A stretch of DNA of 64,000 nt from positions 4,345,001 to 4,409,000 of the forward strand of contig OX387197.1 in assembly GCA_947561715.1 (NCBI GenBank). Reading direction: 5' to 3'. Of the stretch, positions 13,225 through 24,421 are shown piece by piece. Origin of the DNA: Ascidia mentula. Lineage: Eukaryota; Chordata; Ascidiacea; Phlebobranchia; Ascidiidae. The first letter of the stretch is position 1. Each line of letters opens with the position of its first letter. A program made the translations under genes and the position numbers. The notes under the pieces are model-generated. The model had not been told where the DNA came from and ran no database searches. It was given only the letters and a program-made list of their open reading frames with translations.

Positions 13225-14543
13225 TCAGCGTGACGGCTGTAATCCAATATAGAAGGCTAACAAACTTGCCACTGCTGCGACCATGAGGTTAATGGAAGCA
13301 GAACCTCTGTAAACAGTATTTGGAAGTCTTTCCATACTTTCAGGTTGCCAGAATGAGTAAACCGCCAGCAAGTAGAATATCGCTAACAAAAATAATACGA
13401 GCTCTTATTGAAATTTACAATTCAAAAATCAACTTGTAATAAAAAAATACGCACTCGTCACAAATGACAGGATCCACTGAATGTAGTAAAATATGTTGGA
13501 TCTGTAACAAAGCTCAATGATTCCTTCAAGTATGTAAACTGCACTTGGGAACACACAGGCATACCAAAAGAAAATTTCAGCATCTTGAATGTAAAAACTT
13601 TGTAAATAATAATAATGATCAACGTATTATTAACACACATTGTGTTTTAGATTGTCAAGTATATGCCAATTTTATGCCAACAATATTACATCAGGCGCAA
13701 ACACTAAAAACGCAAGAAAAACGTAAGAAAAACACAAGAAAAAAGGGAACGGATAACATTGGCACCGCTTGTATTGTCACGTGACCAGGTGTGTAGCGGG
13801 GCGTAACAGTTACAACAAGTTGTTGTAAACCGCTGGAAAGTAGACATATTGCCCCTTGTCATTCACGCAAAATAGTAATACTTCAATAAACGTTAGGGCA
13901 ACAAACTCAACCAGTCTCACCGTACAAAAATAATTGTACTTGAGGAAGGGGATCGAATAGTCCAACTAAAGACGTGTTTATGGCATTCCCTAAAAAAATA
14001 AACGTTTTACCCATATTTATATTACGTTTGTAGCATATATTTTACTTGTTATCTGCGTGACAACCATCATGATGCACGCAATCGATGGGATAGGTCTCAT
14101 AGTGTGGCCAAGGTAGGAAAGTAGGGTTACAAAATGTAAAACGATTCCTCCCAATAGCAAACGCAAAACCGTTACCCTTGTCTCGTTGGACATTTCTAAA
14201 AAAATATTAAAAGTAAGCAAAACGAAGTAGCAAAGTCCTACGTTGCCCTTTGTTACCCTTTAGTCTAAACCAGGATAATATTGCTCTTCAGCTAACTTGT
14301 GAATGAGCTGAATTGAATTCAACCAAACGAACTCTATTACTACTATTACTGTAAATAAAACACATCCAACTTACCATTGGGAATTCTACTGCACCACAGT
14401 CCATCGCAATAACCAATTAGTCCAAGACAAGATTCAGACTGTGCCTTTTTTACCCAGTTCTGAGACAAGACCGCCTTTATTGCAAATCCAAGCGAACCAA
14501 GCAAAAAGAATCCGGTCCAATATTTTCGGTTGTTTGCGTCCAT
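13225..14543 (-). CDS. Claudin/PMP22-like multi-span membrane protein (gene 2)
   Basis: Paralogue of gene 1 with exons 14543-14375, 14195-14046, 13989-13921, 13583-13455 and 13382-13225 (169, 150, 69, 129 and 158 nt), 224 residues, phase-1 introns. Exon 1 shows TGFFLLGSLGFAIKAVLSQNW followed by CLGLIGYCDGLWC, the claudin-type loop. Exon 5 shows FWQPESMERLPNTVYRGSA, matching the family second-loop pattern. The third intron contains an antisense Penelope-like tail. The start ATG is fixed by alignment with gene 1. The extra short exon 3 (DPLPQVQLFLY) is conserved in both paralogues, so it is probably real, but its place in the membrane topology is unclear. Confidence 0.75.
13698..13868 (-). mobile_element. 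Penelope-like element tail, inverted relative to the 9.4 kb copy
   Basis: The reverse complement of this stretch matches the end of the 9.4-9.8 kb fragment closely, including the end of the coding frame and the T-rich tail with repeated CGTTTTTCTTG. It sits in intron 3 of gene 2. Confidence 0.7.
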
Positions 14544-14771
14544 TGCTATTTAACAACTCCAAACAGCCTTTTCTGTGGCAACACGTCACATAGTTATTAA
14601 AACTGTGAAATTGTCAATTCTGTACACCTCTGCTTCAACACACGCGTCCGTGATCTACATCTTCGCTAATAAGTAACGGACCACAGCACACTCTTTATAT
14701 TGGTTTTGTGTGTGGTTCTTTATCAGACATTCGCCTTTGCAAACAAATGAATTTCTTCTTCCTGCGCAAAA

Positions 14772-14882
14772 CACCAGAAATGGACCAACAAGTAGTGTTT
14801 CAGTTTCTTCCGCTTGTTCAAATGTTTTTCCAACAAACAAAGCTTTGCTGGGTTTTCTATTTGAACAGGTTGTCTGTTTACA
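14772..14882 (+). repeat. Dispersed repeat, copy 1 (second copy 24748-24850)
   Basis: This stretch and 24748-24850 share long near-identical runs (GGACCAACAAG, then GCTTGTTCAAATGTTTT and CCAACAAACAAA). Both keep an open frame reading SVS...ACSNVFPTNK and LLGFLFEQV. No family is recognised. It could be a relic exon or an uncharacterised repeat. Confidence 0.6.
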
Positions 14883-16834
14883 TTTTGCTGATATACCGAC
14901 TAGACACCAGCCCTGTTTACACAAAATGGTTTGCGAGCGAGCTTGCAGCATCGAGCCGTGAAGAACTAACAGACCATAACGAGCGAGCTTCGGTGCTCAA
15001 TTCACATGAGCGCTGATAATTAACAAAAACGATACAAACGAAGAAAGGCTTTGCTGTTGTTACATGTCAATGCGTTGCTTTCTCACAATCGAAGACTTGG
15101 ATGGCCGTGGCGATTACAGAGGTGAGGTATAATGGTGGTATATAGGCAAGGCTTTATGTCTACTGGAATAATGTGTTTCGTTTTGAATATTGGTTAAGTT
15201 AAATGTTATTTTCATTTGTTTTAGGTCAGGGTAATGGACCAAAGAGACGCTAGTCGACGATAGGTCGACGGGAAAGTTAATTCTATACCACCTTTGGAAA
15301 GCCCTTAGGAAAGTTAATCTCTTTACAGCGATACCTTACTTGTGCGCGATTTCGTGGGGGAAATATTCGGAAACTCGACATTGATAGAATTAGCTGTATT
15401 ATGTTGAACAGCTTTGAAATAGCAAAATGGTCGTAGGAAGTATACCTGGAATATGCGCTGTCAAAAATTTGAAAACACGTTTGACGCCGTAACCCAATGA
15501 TTAGTAATTCTACATAGTCCTCGCCGTTTAAAGAGAAAATATTGCTGGCACATTATTTCACAGCATCGTCGAGTCAAACAATGTTGTTTTAAAGCTCTGT
15601 TTCTTATGTTTTTTTTAAACGTTTAATAGCAGGAAACCATTTACAGTTGTTTCATAAGGTTGATCATGTGTTTTTAAGAGGTAAATAAATTTTCAATGCA
15701 TTGTGGTTTTGAAGCTTAATCAATTATTTCTACAAACAAGGTACTTTGTAATAAGTTTGCACGCGAACTTTCAACGTTACTGAACTATACATAAAACGCA
15801 CCGAAGCACAACGTACGATCGTACCAGTGTGCATGCGCCGTGGCAACATAGTATCAGAGACGCTTTGCCAAATCGGGCGAGGCGCGGGTATTTCTCTATC
15901 GTTGTCGTATCGTTAGCCAGTGGGAATCAGCCTATGGAATATCACAACTTAACAATGTTTATCTTAGCAGTGTTTTTTATACAAATAACTTTCTGGTGAT
16001 GCGAATTTATGCCCAAGACCTGGCTTTTATTTATTTGGAAAATTTCCGTGCTGAAGCCATACAGGAGGGGAATCACCACATGCTACGCTTGAGTGATCGG
16101 CGACTTATGATTGATTTTTTATTGACTTCAAATTTGTGTTTGCCTTGCCATTTAACACTAAAGCTATCGTAAACTTTCCAAAATCACTTTAATATATAAT
16201 TATTTGTGCATTGCATAAACAATTTTGTTCTGTAACCGGCTTCCGAACAATTAATTTTTAATTTTTTTTTTTAGTTTATAATGCAACTGTTAATATCTCA
16301 ACTTTTTAAAGTGTCGGAGTATTTTAGACCCAATAAACTATTCACGGACTCGAACACAGAATAGGTTGAAACTTACCTGAAGAAATTGGACTGCCACAAT
16401 CACATCTATATTTCAGTTTCATGCAGAAAACAAGCTGTCAATACCACAATTCACATTCTCAAACCGCCATCAATTTGCTTGAGCGGATTCATATTATAAA
16501 GGAGTCGCATTTGCCACATTTTGATGCCATTGTTTTGACATTCTGCGGGTCAATCAAATTACAACAAGTTGCAGGAAACGACGACACTGCTGTTTTTGAC
16601 AATTTTCATTAAAACAAGAAAGATTAGTCTGTTTTTGAATGGCTTGCCAAAACCATGTGGACTTTAATCAGCTTAGCAAGGAACACATTATTCATAAGTC
16701 GATGCTGCTGTTTTTGAGCATACCGGTGCCTAAGTTAATGTTACTGAGGTTACTCATTTCATGTTTATGTTACTTAGAGTTTTAGGGAAACTAATAAGGT
16801 AACATTAATTCGATCTCACCCCAAGGAAAAGAAG
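14883..16834. other. Intergenic upstream of the CCP array
   Basis: No gene is recognised. The end (around 16000) contains a short sequence (GCGAATTTATGC..AAGACCTGGC) repeated near 20260, showing that the array grew by segmental duplication. Confidence 0.4.
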
Positions 16835-17264
16835 ATGAAACGTTTATTCCCGAGTCAACTGGTTGCTATTGTTCTTATCAGTTTGCACGGTAAGCTGTAC
16901 CCATCGTAAATTACCTACTGATGGGATAACTTACACCCATTTAAAAGTGAAATGTAACCTAGGAACAAATACGGTTTTTAGTGAATAACAATTAAATATG
17001 TTACAAGTTCTCAGTTTGGACAATTTTTAGCACTAACCGTCTACCCTAACTCTCTCGGGCAGTTAACGAACTCGATCTTTCTCAACAGGTTGTTATCACC
17101 CTATACTAAAAGAGGACGTTCAATGGACTTTCTTTACCTTGTCCCACCCTGCATATTTAATACAATGCAGTTGTGCGAAACCCGGACAATTTCTCATTGG
17201 ACCGAGGATCAACCTGTGCACAAGGGGTGATTATTGGTTATTCAAACCACCTTACTGCATATAA
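16835..17264 (+). CDS. Secreted single-CCP (sushi) peptide, divergent member
   Basis: Two exons, 16835-16889 and 17089-17264, joined in phase 1; 76 residues. Exon 1 is a signal peptide (MKRLFPSQLVAIVLISLHG). Exon 2 encodes one CCP-like module with four cysteines and the terminal W...PPYC. CCP modules in other animals bind complement components, microbes or partner receptors; here a single free module is exported. The N-terminal half of the module differs clearly from the three paralogues downstream, so this is the oldest or fastest-evolving copy. The gene structure (55-nt first exon, 176-nt second exon) is identical to the others. Confidence 0.75.
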
Positions 17265-18645
17265 TTACAACGTTACAACAATAAATTAAAAAGTTGTTGA
17301 GTGGAGTGTGTGTTTAGAAATTGCGTGTTTTAAGGTGAAAGTGAATCGTTCATTTGTTCCAATCCGATAATAAATACATACGGAATTTTTATTATCTGGT
17401 TGAATAAGTAGTTCACGCTTCAAAATAATTTCAGTGACAGTTCAAAGCCAATGGTGAAATTCAATCAAATGGAGAAGGCATTTTTGCATAACACGGATTG
17501 AAAACAGGCGAAAAAGACACCCTTGCAGTTGCAAATATACAAACTGTCTAATTTATGTAATGCTTGTACTGGTCACGATTGCTTGACCTTGTCTGTGCTT
17601 CAAGATCATCACTCACGTGGTTGGAGGGCAACTTGTGGCCTTTTGAATTATCAAGCTTTTTCTGTGCTTTACTCAAGGTTCAGTAAATGCTCACTTGTTG
17701 TTGCAATTCTTATTGTCTGAAAGAAAGAAACTGAGGTACACGGCGAATCAAAGTTAAAATATAAACAACATATTTTATCATATGGGAACCATTGCCCTTT
17801 GAGAAACAAATGTGCAAGACCTTTTTATCTGTTTGTAAATAGCCCTCTGAACACCACGTCGACTTGAAAATATCAAGGTCAGCAAAACAACAGCAATAAT
17901 ATGTCTATGTGCCGTTGGTTTGCGCACACTTGCGTGGAAGATAGATGTTTAAAAACACGTTCAAAACATTTGAGAGCCAATCTTTACTAACGTCTTGCTA
18001 CGTGGTCTATAATTATGGGTCACGGCTGAAACGCTTGAGTCCTACTGTAATTAGGATTGGCATTTAAATTTTCGAACATTTTCATCTTAAACTTTCTGCC
18101 TTGTTTTTATGCAATTACTCTTTCGTACTCAGCCATCGTTGATGTTAATTGTATGTATGATTTAGATCAGATAAATTTTCCCATCCTAATTGCTTGTGAA
18201 AAGTTTTAGACACCTTTAATTTGTGTTTTTGCATGACTAATTTTCTCGTCAAATTTCGACATATATGTGTATTTTAGAAAGTGGTACACAACCACTACAC
18301 CACGCATTCTGTGTACTTGGAATCGTTACGTGTCGAATTATTCGCATTTCGCGTGACACAACTCTTGTAGATTTTTTTTCATGCGTCATTGCGCCGCCTT
18401 TATAACCTGTCGTCGTTAATGCGACGGCCACTGAGTTGCAAGAGATCCAGAACACGTGTGATATAAATTAAATCAATTTGTTATTTTCTCATATACTTGC
18501 GTTTTATCGAAGTAACTTGGTTTGATCAAACCGGTGGAGATGCGTCGAGTCAATGCTACTCACCTGCATTGTTTTATATTTCATGTTATTCAGGGTTTTA
18601 TAAAAACTATAATATTCAATCGATCTCCACTTGTAAGGCAAGAAA
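17265..18645. other. Intergenic, duplicated upstream segment
   Basis: Contains a stretch at about 17815-18000 (TCTGTTTGTAAAT to GAGAGCCAATCTTTACTA) that recurs at about 21035-21235 and, shortened, near 23610-23720. It is therefore part of the duplicated unit that carries each CCP gene. Confidence 0.5.
18599..18606 (+). promoter_or_regulatory. TATA-like box of the second CCP-peptide gene
   Basis: TATAAAAA lies 40 bp before the ATG and inside a block, conserved before three of the genes, that starts with TGCTACTCACCTGCA. A start site 25-30 bp below would leave a leader of only about 10-20 nt. Confidence 0.5.
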
Positions 18646-19499
18646 ATGAAAATTTTATTTTCCTGTCTGCTGGTTGCTGTTCTACTTCTCAGTGTGGAAG
18701 GTAAGCGAAACTTATCGGATCTTATCTATCGGCAAAATAACTTATTCCTCTCAACAAAATTCTTCTCAAAATGTTTTGTTAAATGACAAACACAACTACA
18801 ATTACAACAGTTTGCAAATGTGCTGCATATAACTGACTTCAAAAGTTGAAATATTGGGATCTACCCAAAACTGCAGATGCAGGCCTAGCGATCACTGTAA
18901 TTTATTTAATAATACTAAAAACAGGTGTAGCTTTTTATTACAGGATCAACCTGGCTTATAATCAGGAATATATATGCATCTTCAGTTCCTGCAGTAAACA
19001 TAATAAATGATTTTAAAAACGTCTGAGAAACAATAACAGTAAAGCCCTTTCTTTACTGTTATTGTTTTTCAGACGTTTTTAAAATCATTTATTATGTTTA
19101 CTGCAGGAACTGAAGATGCCCAAGGGGCGAAATATATATTCCTGATTTATAAGCCAGACTGATCCTGTAATAAAAAGCTACTGCTGCTGCTTTTTTTAGT
19201 GCTGCATATAAATTATCAGTTTGCATATGTTTTTTTAGGTTCCGGGTTTAGGCGAAAGTAATATAGCCACTCTTGTTATAACAATTAACGATCTCAATCT
19301 TTTTCCAGGATGCGGTTTTCCTCCAACAACGTCTGAGGTTGTCTTCTCTCCTTTTCTCAAAACATACCCAAGTGACTTTAAGGTGGCATACGAGTGCCAA
19401 CGTGATGGCTCGCTTCTGATAGGATCACTGTACAACGAGTGCACAACCGATGGTCATTGGTTGCACCCATCTCCTGTATGTCTTGATGTACAACCTTGA
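18646..19499 (+). CDS. Secreted single-CCP (sushi) peptide, second member
   Basis: Exons 18646-18700 and 19309-19499, phase 1, 81 residues. Signal peptide MKILFSCLLVAVLLLSVEG is followed by one CCP module: GCGFPP, YPSDFKVAYECQRDGSLL, ECTTDGHW, SPVC. Pattern and spacing fit a complete CCP with four cysteines and the conserved Trp before the last Cys. Unlike the third and fourth members it continues for five residues after the last Cys (LDVQP). Its 608-bp intron carries a long inverted repeat. Upstream promoter-like sequence is shared with its neighbours, so co-expression is likely. Target unknown. Confidence 0.82.
18927..19181. repeat. Long foldback (inverted repeat) in the intron of the second CCP gene
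   Basis: The left arm 18927-19044 and right arm 19051-19181 are almost perfect reverse complements around a 6-bp spacer. They differ by a block of about a dozen bases missing from the left arm and a few substitutions. This looks like a MITE or foldback element, or a hairpin formed by inverted duplication; no target-site duplication was confirmed. Confidence 0.9.
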
Positions 19500-21366
19500 A
19501 ACATAGCCTACATTGGCTTGAAACATGAAAACGTAATCAAAATTTTGTCATATCGTTTTTGAAAAAACAAATACAAAATATTTTTTGATGGAACCTTGTA
19601 AATTGGCTTAAATTGTCATTGAAATTGTACAATGTCCATTTGTGAAAATGTCGATGTTACAACTAAAACTAAACATGTTGCACTGTTATAAATGAACTTT
19701 TTTGTATAATTTCTGTAATACATAAGGAAAAAACGCAAAATCGAGAGCCTATAAATATTTACTACGCAACTGCATTTTCTACCAATTCTTGCATTTTTTG
19801 CGATTTCGAATTAACTGTGTTAAAGGTTTAAATCCAATTATTGGGGGAATAAAACTCTACAATTAGTAAAACTGCAATTAGTAAAACGATAGTCATATAC
19901 GCTGAAAAATTATTCGACATCGGTAGCAAAACATTATGTGTTGCTGGTGAGTTTGTCTGGACTTTCTTAACAATTTGGTTGTAAAATAGGTAATCTGACA
20001 TAGAAAAAACAACAGCTTCATCGCTTCATGAGAAAAAAAGTTAAAGTACAGTTTACCTTTTTTTAACACTGCATGTTGTAATTGTGAGTAACACACAAAC
20101 AGTGATAATAAGTTTGAAAATCGGCGTTATGTTTGCAAAACAAAACAGTTGAGTTTACTAGTTTGGTGTAAATCCGCTGCAAACACAATTTCCAGCGTTC
20201 AAGGTTTGAAATGTTAAAAAAATTCAATAAAACGTCGGACATTTTTTTGCGAATTTATGCTTAAGACCTGGCTTGTAAATTAGTTTGCAGCACTTACGCA
20301 AAGGATTGCTAAAAGCAGTTATGCATATCATTTTTAATACATTGCTCAAACTATGTCATTGCGTAATCGCTTTACGAAAAATGTTTTTCATACTTTGTTC
20401 AAGTTTAAAACATAATTCCTTGATATATTAGCTTTTTAAGGTGTTGGAGTATTTGCCACAATATAACTGTTCACGGGTGACAGAAGAAGTTCTAGGTGCC
20501 GACGACAAGCTATCAGCTGATTTCTGTGGTCTCTTGCGACAATTTAACTTGTGTGTGACAGGATAGGTTAAAAGAGTGGCACTGTTCGTAGCGCAACTAT
20601 TGTAGAATCTGGACGAACTGCAAGGCATTTGCAGTCGAATGATTTGCGAAAACATTCAAACAACCAGGCAGCATCACATGAAGAATACAAGTTAGACTGC
20701 CACAACTACATTCTAACAGCTTGTTTGTTGTATCAACTACATCTTATATAGAATATAGGCACCGTGGCCCTTCGAAAAAAATGTTCCGGTGCCTCGAAGG
20801 TTTATTTGTGAGATGGAAGGTGGGACAATGCCTTTGCGGTAGAAATTCCTCAGTCAAATCAAACAATGATGTTTATGAGTTCCTATACTCGCATGGTTCG
20901 TGGTCCGCCACGCACGAGTCTGTCCACAACATATGTCAATGTCATTGCTATTGTTATGGTTTCCTGCGTTTCAATCAAATTACAATAAGTTACAGGAAAT
21001 GCCAACTCTGTAGTTTTGACAAGCGAAACAGGAAGGTTTCATCTGTTTGTAAATGGCTTGTTCAATGCCACGTGAGCTTAAAATTATAAAGTTTAGCAAA
21101 ATCCACAATAATAATAAGCCGATGTGCGGCTGGTTTGTGCATACTTGACCATGACTTGTGTGTGAGATAGATGTTTTAAAAAACACGTATAAAAGCTTTT
21201 GAGAGCCAATCTTTACTACCGTCTTATTAGCTTCTTTAAATGTAATATTCAAAGCGATTGAGATGCGCCGAGTCAGTGCTACTCACCTGCACTGTTTTAT
21301 ATTTCACGTTATTCAGGGTTTTAATAAAACTTTAATATTCAACTGATCTCCATTTGTGAGAGGAAA
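19500..21366. other. Intergenic, duplicated upstream segment
   Basis: No gene is recognised. It includes copies of the segments seen at 16000 and at 17815-18000. Open frames here are not conserved between the copies. Confidence 0.45.
21319..21329 (+). promoter_or_regulatory. TATA-like box of the third CCP-peptide gene
   Basis: TTTTAATAAAA occupies the same place, in the same conserved block, as the TATAAAA boxes of the second and fourth members, about 40 bp before the ATG. Confidence 0.4.
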
Positions 21367-21960
21367 ATGAAAACCTTATTTTCGTGTCTGCTGGTTGCTG
21401 TTCTTCTTCTCAGTGTGGAAGGTAAGCTAACCTTACCGTTATCTTATCTAAGTTTAAAGTAACTTATTACTTTATATCTACGGACGCATCAGAAAGTAGC
21501 TCAAAGTTTTCTGTGTCTGGAAAAGAGTTTCTCAGCAGGGGGTTCTCCGAATTCATTACTTGACCAGGTGGTTATCGAACGTAAACAAGTTGAAAAAATC
21601 TGTCCCAGGATCTGTCAACAGATTACATCAACAAATGTTGTGTTGAGTGAGAAACAAATACGAAATAAGTTGCAATTGGTCTGCACACAAATTATCGGTT
21701 TCGATTTGTTTTTATGGTTTCGAGTGAAGTAAAGCAGTATAACCACTCTTGTTATAACAGTCAACAATCCTAATCTTTTATCAGGATGCGGTTCTCCTCC
21801 AACAATGCCTGGGGTCGTCTACTCTCCTGATTACCCAGCATACCCAACTGACTTTAAGGTGGGATACTCGTGCAAACGTCATGGTCGGCTTCTGACAGGA
21901 TCACGGACCAACGTGTGTAAATCCGATGGTCATTGGTCTCACGCATCTCCTACCTGCTAA
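21367..21960 (+). CDS. Secreted single-CCP (sushi) peptide, third member
   Basis: Exons 21367-21421 and 21785-21960, phase 1, 76 residues. Signal peptide MKTLFSCLLVAVLLLSVEG, then one CCP module: GCGSPPTMPGVVYSPDYPAY, TDFKVGYSCKRHGRLL, NVCKSDGHW, SPTC and stop. The coding exon is nearly identical to that of the fourth member 2.4 kb away, while their introns are far more different. This suggests recent duplication with selection on the exon, or gene conversion. AATAAA follows at 22016. Confidence 0.85.
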
Positions 21961-22015
21961 AATTGAAAGCCTTAAAACTTAATTTGGTTTGAAACATCAA
22001 AACGATAAAACGAAA

Positions 22016-22021
22016 AATAAA
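22016..22021 (+). terminator. Polyadenylation signal, third CCP gene
   Basis: AATAAA 56 nt after the stop codon. An equivalent signal lies 45 nt after the stop of the fourth member. Confidence 0.55.
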
Positions 22022-22498
22022 CTCCAAACCATGGAAAGTGTGTGTGTGTGTAATACAAATCTGTTACCAAGAAAAAAAAAGTTTGTTTTATCATTTTAAA
22101 AAAAAACAAATCCAAAAATAAAATAAATTTGGAGGTTTATTTGTAAGAAGGAAGGTGGGACAACGCCTTTGCGGTAGAAGTTCCTTAATCAAAGAAAACA
22201 GTAGTGTTCTTGGGTCCCTACACTCATGACTCGTGGTGCGCCACGTACGAGTTTGCCATTGATATTGTTTTAGCAAGTACAATGGGTTGCAGGAAAATGC
22301 CAACGGTGTAGTTTTACCAACTTTCACCAAAAGCAGGAAGTTTTCGTCTGTTTGTAAATGGCTTGCTTAACACCGAAAATATTAAGCTCAGCAAAAACCA
22401 CAGTAGTAATTAGTCGACGTTCACTTGTCAATACCTTCGAACCTTTGCAGTGTCTTCAGTTTGCATGGCAACCTCAGTAGCACGAGTAAATGTCAGCT

Positions 22499-22629
22499 CG
22501 TCAACGTTGATTTTAAAAATTGCCTTCAGCACTGCTTCATTGCCTACGGAGCAAATAAACCTTGTGCGCAATGCTTCGCCCAACGGGTTTCAAATAATTT
22601 GGTTTCCAATCAAAGAAAAATCACACGTG
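22499..22629 (+). repeat. Direct repeat to the left of the 770-bp repeat
   Basis: Nearly identical to 23436-23561 (both start CGTTGATTTTAAAAATTGCC and end ATCACACGTG). The two copies bracket the 770-bp dispersed repeat. Confidence 0.75.
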
Positions 22630-23399
22630 TTGGTCGTTTGACCACTTTAATTATGAACTCATGCTTCACAGTTATTTCGCTTTGATTTTTGGCAAGGGCG
22701 TGCCTTGTTTCCCTAATGTGTAATGCGGCACTGGTCATGTTTCCACTTCGGCACGTTTGTGCAATTGGCTCCTCTTTGATTGCGTTCCTACGTCATCGTA
22801 AATCGTGCGTTTTTGTCACGAGTTGTTGTTCACGCCTTGGCAGAATGCATTGGGACCATCAAACTCACAACGGTCTGCTCGATTGTGAATTCAACTACAT
22901 CAGATGTAAGCGTAGTTTACATTGATTTAAGCATGTTGGAAGGAGATCGGAAGTAAGGTAAGATATTAACAGCAAGATCAAAACAAAAGTCTTATGTATT
23001 TTTTCGAACGAAGATTTAAAGGAAACTCTTTACGTGAACGTCACATAATAGCCATTTGTTGTCATCGACGAGATGAGTGCGATAGCATGTTGATGCATGT
23101 GGTGTCAAATGGTTGTGCGGGTATATTGTTTAACGAAAGAGGTAATTTGACAGATAATACCCAGGTTGCTAGATTAGCCATTATTGCAGTAGGATTACGA
23201 GTCTACCACTGCAAACAGAAAGCGAAAAGTGATAGCATACTAACTATATAGCAAGCTTGCGTGTGGTTAGCAATGTTCGTAAATATTATTTGTCTGCAAA
23301 TGATTTTTTATTGACGTTGGTGCGAATATGAAAAACTTTATTGATTTATTGTACAAACTTTATTCGTAATTAAATCTGCTTATTTTCGTAGTTTTGGTA
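22630..23399 (+). repeat. Dispersed repeat, copy 1 (second copy 31310-32152)
   Basis: Matches 31310-32152 over its whole length, with edges fixed by loss of similarity: starts TTGGTCGTTTGACCAC, ends TTTTCGTAGTTTTGGTA. It contains short open frames (such as MARACLVSLMCNAAL) that differ between copies by frame, so it is not clearly coding. No terminal inverted repeats or known family were recognised. Confidence 0.85.
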
Positions 23400-23435
23400 G
23401 CTCAGGTTTACGAACAATTGTCAATTCCATCGATC

Positions 23436-23561
23436 CGTTGATTTTAAAAATTGCCTTCGGCACTGCTTCATTTACAATGGAGCAAATAAACCTTGTGCGC
23501 AATGCTTCGCCCAACGGGTTTCAAACACTTGGGTCTCCAATCAAAGGAAAATCACACGTGC
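23436..23561 (+). repeat. Direct repeat to the right of the 770-bp repeat
   Basis: Partner of 22499-22629. The second 31-kb copy of the inner repeat lacks these flanks, so they are not its termini. Confidence 0.75.
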
Positions 23562-23788
23562 CTGCGTCGTGGCGAACGCGTGCAGCTAAATCCTAGCATC
23601 AAAGCAGAAATGCTTGGTCTGTTTGTAAATGGCTTCCTTGGTGTCACGTAGACCCAGTGATGACGCACACTTGTACAAGCCATGTGTGGAAGATAGGTGT
23701 TTTAAAGGTTTCGAATTAAACCGTTTGAGATGAAGTGTGACGAAATTACTCACCTGCATTGTTTATATTTCATGTTATTCAAAGTTTT

Positions 23789-23795
23789 TATAAAA
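23789..23795 (+). promoter_or_regulatory. TATA box of the fourth CCP-peptide gene
   Basis: TATAAAA 36 bp before the ATG, within the same conserved block as in the second and third members. Confidence 0.5.
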
Positions 23796-23830
23796 CTTCA
23801 ATATTCAATTGATCCATTTGTGAGGGGACA

Positions 23831-24371
23831 ATGAAAGGTTTATTTTCGTGTCTGCTGGTTGCTGTTCTTCTTCTCAGTGTGGAAGGTAAGCAAACTCTAT
23901 CGTAACTTATCTATTGGTAAAACATCTTGTTTTTCCGAAAAAAGGTGGGGTTTCACCAAATTCATTACTTGGCCATTGTCATCGAACCCAAAAGAGTTAA
24001 GACAACCCAACCTAGAATCAACAGATTATATTGAAACAAAATCTTGTGTTAAATGACAAGTAAATTTTACACACCACGTTCCAAATCTACTACACACAAA
24101 TTTTCAGTTTTAAGATGCTTCATTTGATTAAGTAAAAGAAAAAGCACTATAGCCACACTTCTTACAACACTCACCCATCCCAATCATATTATCAGGATGC
24201 GGTTCTCCTCCAACAATGCCTGTGGTCGTCTACTCTCCTGATTACCCAGCATACCCAACTGACTTTGAGGTGGGATACGCGTGCAAACGTCATGGTCGGC
24301 TTCTGACAGGATCACGGACCAACGTGTGCAAATCCGATGGTCATTGGTTGCACCCATCTCCTACATGCTAA
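23831..24371 (+). CDS. Secreted single-CCP (sushi) peptide, fourth member
   Basis: Exons 23831-23885 and 24196-24371, phase 1, 76 residues. Signal peptide MKGLFSCLLVAVLLLSVEG, then a CCP module differing from the third member at only a few positions (VVVYSP, TDFEVGYACKRH, HWLHPSPTC). Four conserved cysteines and the Trp are present. It has the shortest upstream copy of the duplicated segment. Its 3' neighbour is the convergent claudin-PARP gene A. Confidence 0.85.
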
Positions 24372-24415
24372 TATTGAATGTTGTAAACCTTTGGTATGGT
24401 TTAAAACATCAAAAC

Positions 24416-24421
24416 AATAAA
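24416..24421 (+). terminator. Polyadenylation signal, fourth CCP gene
   Basis: AATAAA 45 nt after the stop codon. Confidence 0.55.

Noticed and set aside
20721-21089. 122-codon open frame upstream of the third CCP gene
   Set aside because: It lies in duplicated upstream DNA, and the homologous stretch near 17.8 kb does not keep the frame.
22689-22925. Small protein MARACLVSLMCNAAL as a gene
   Set aside because: It lies inside a dispersed repeat, and the second copy changes frame after about 55 codons.
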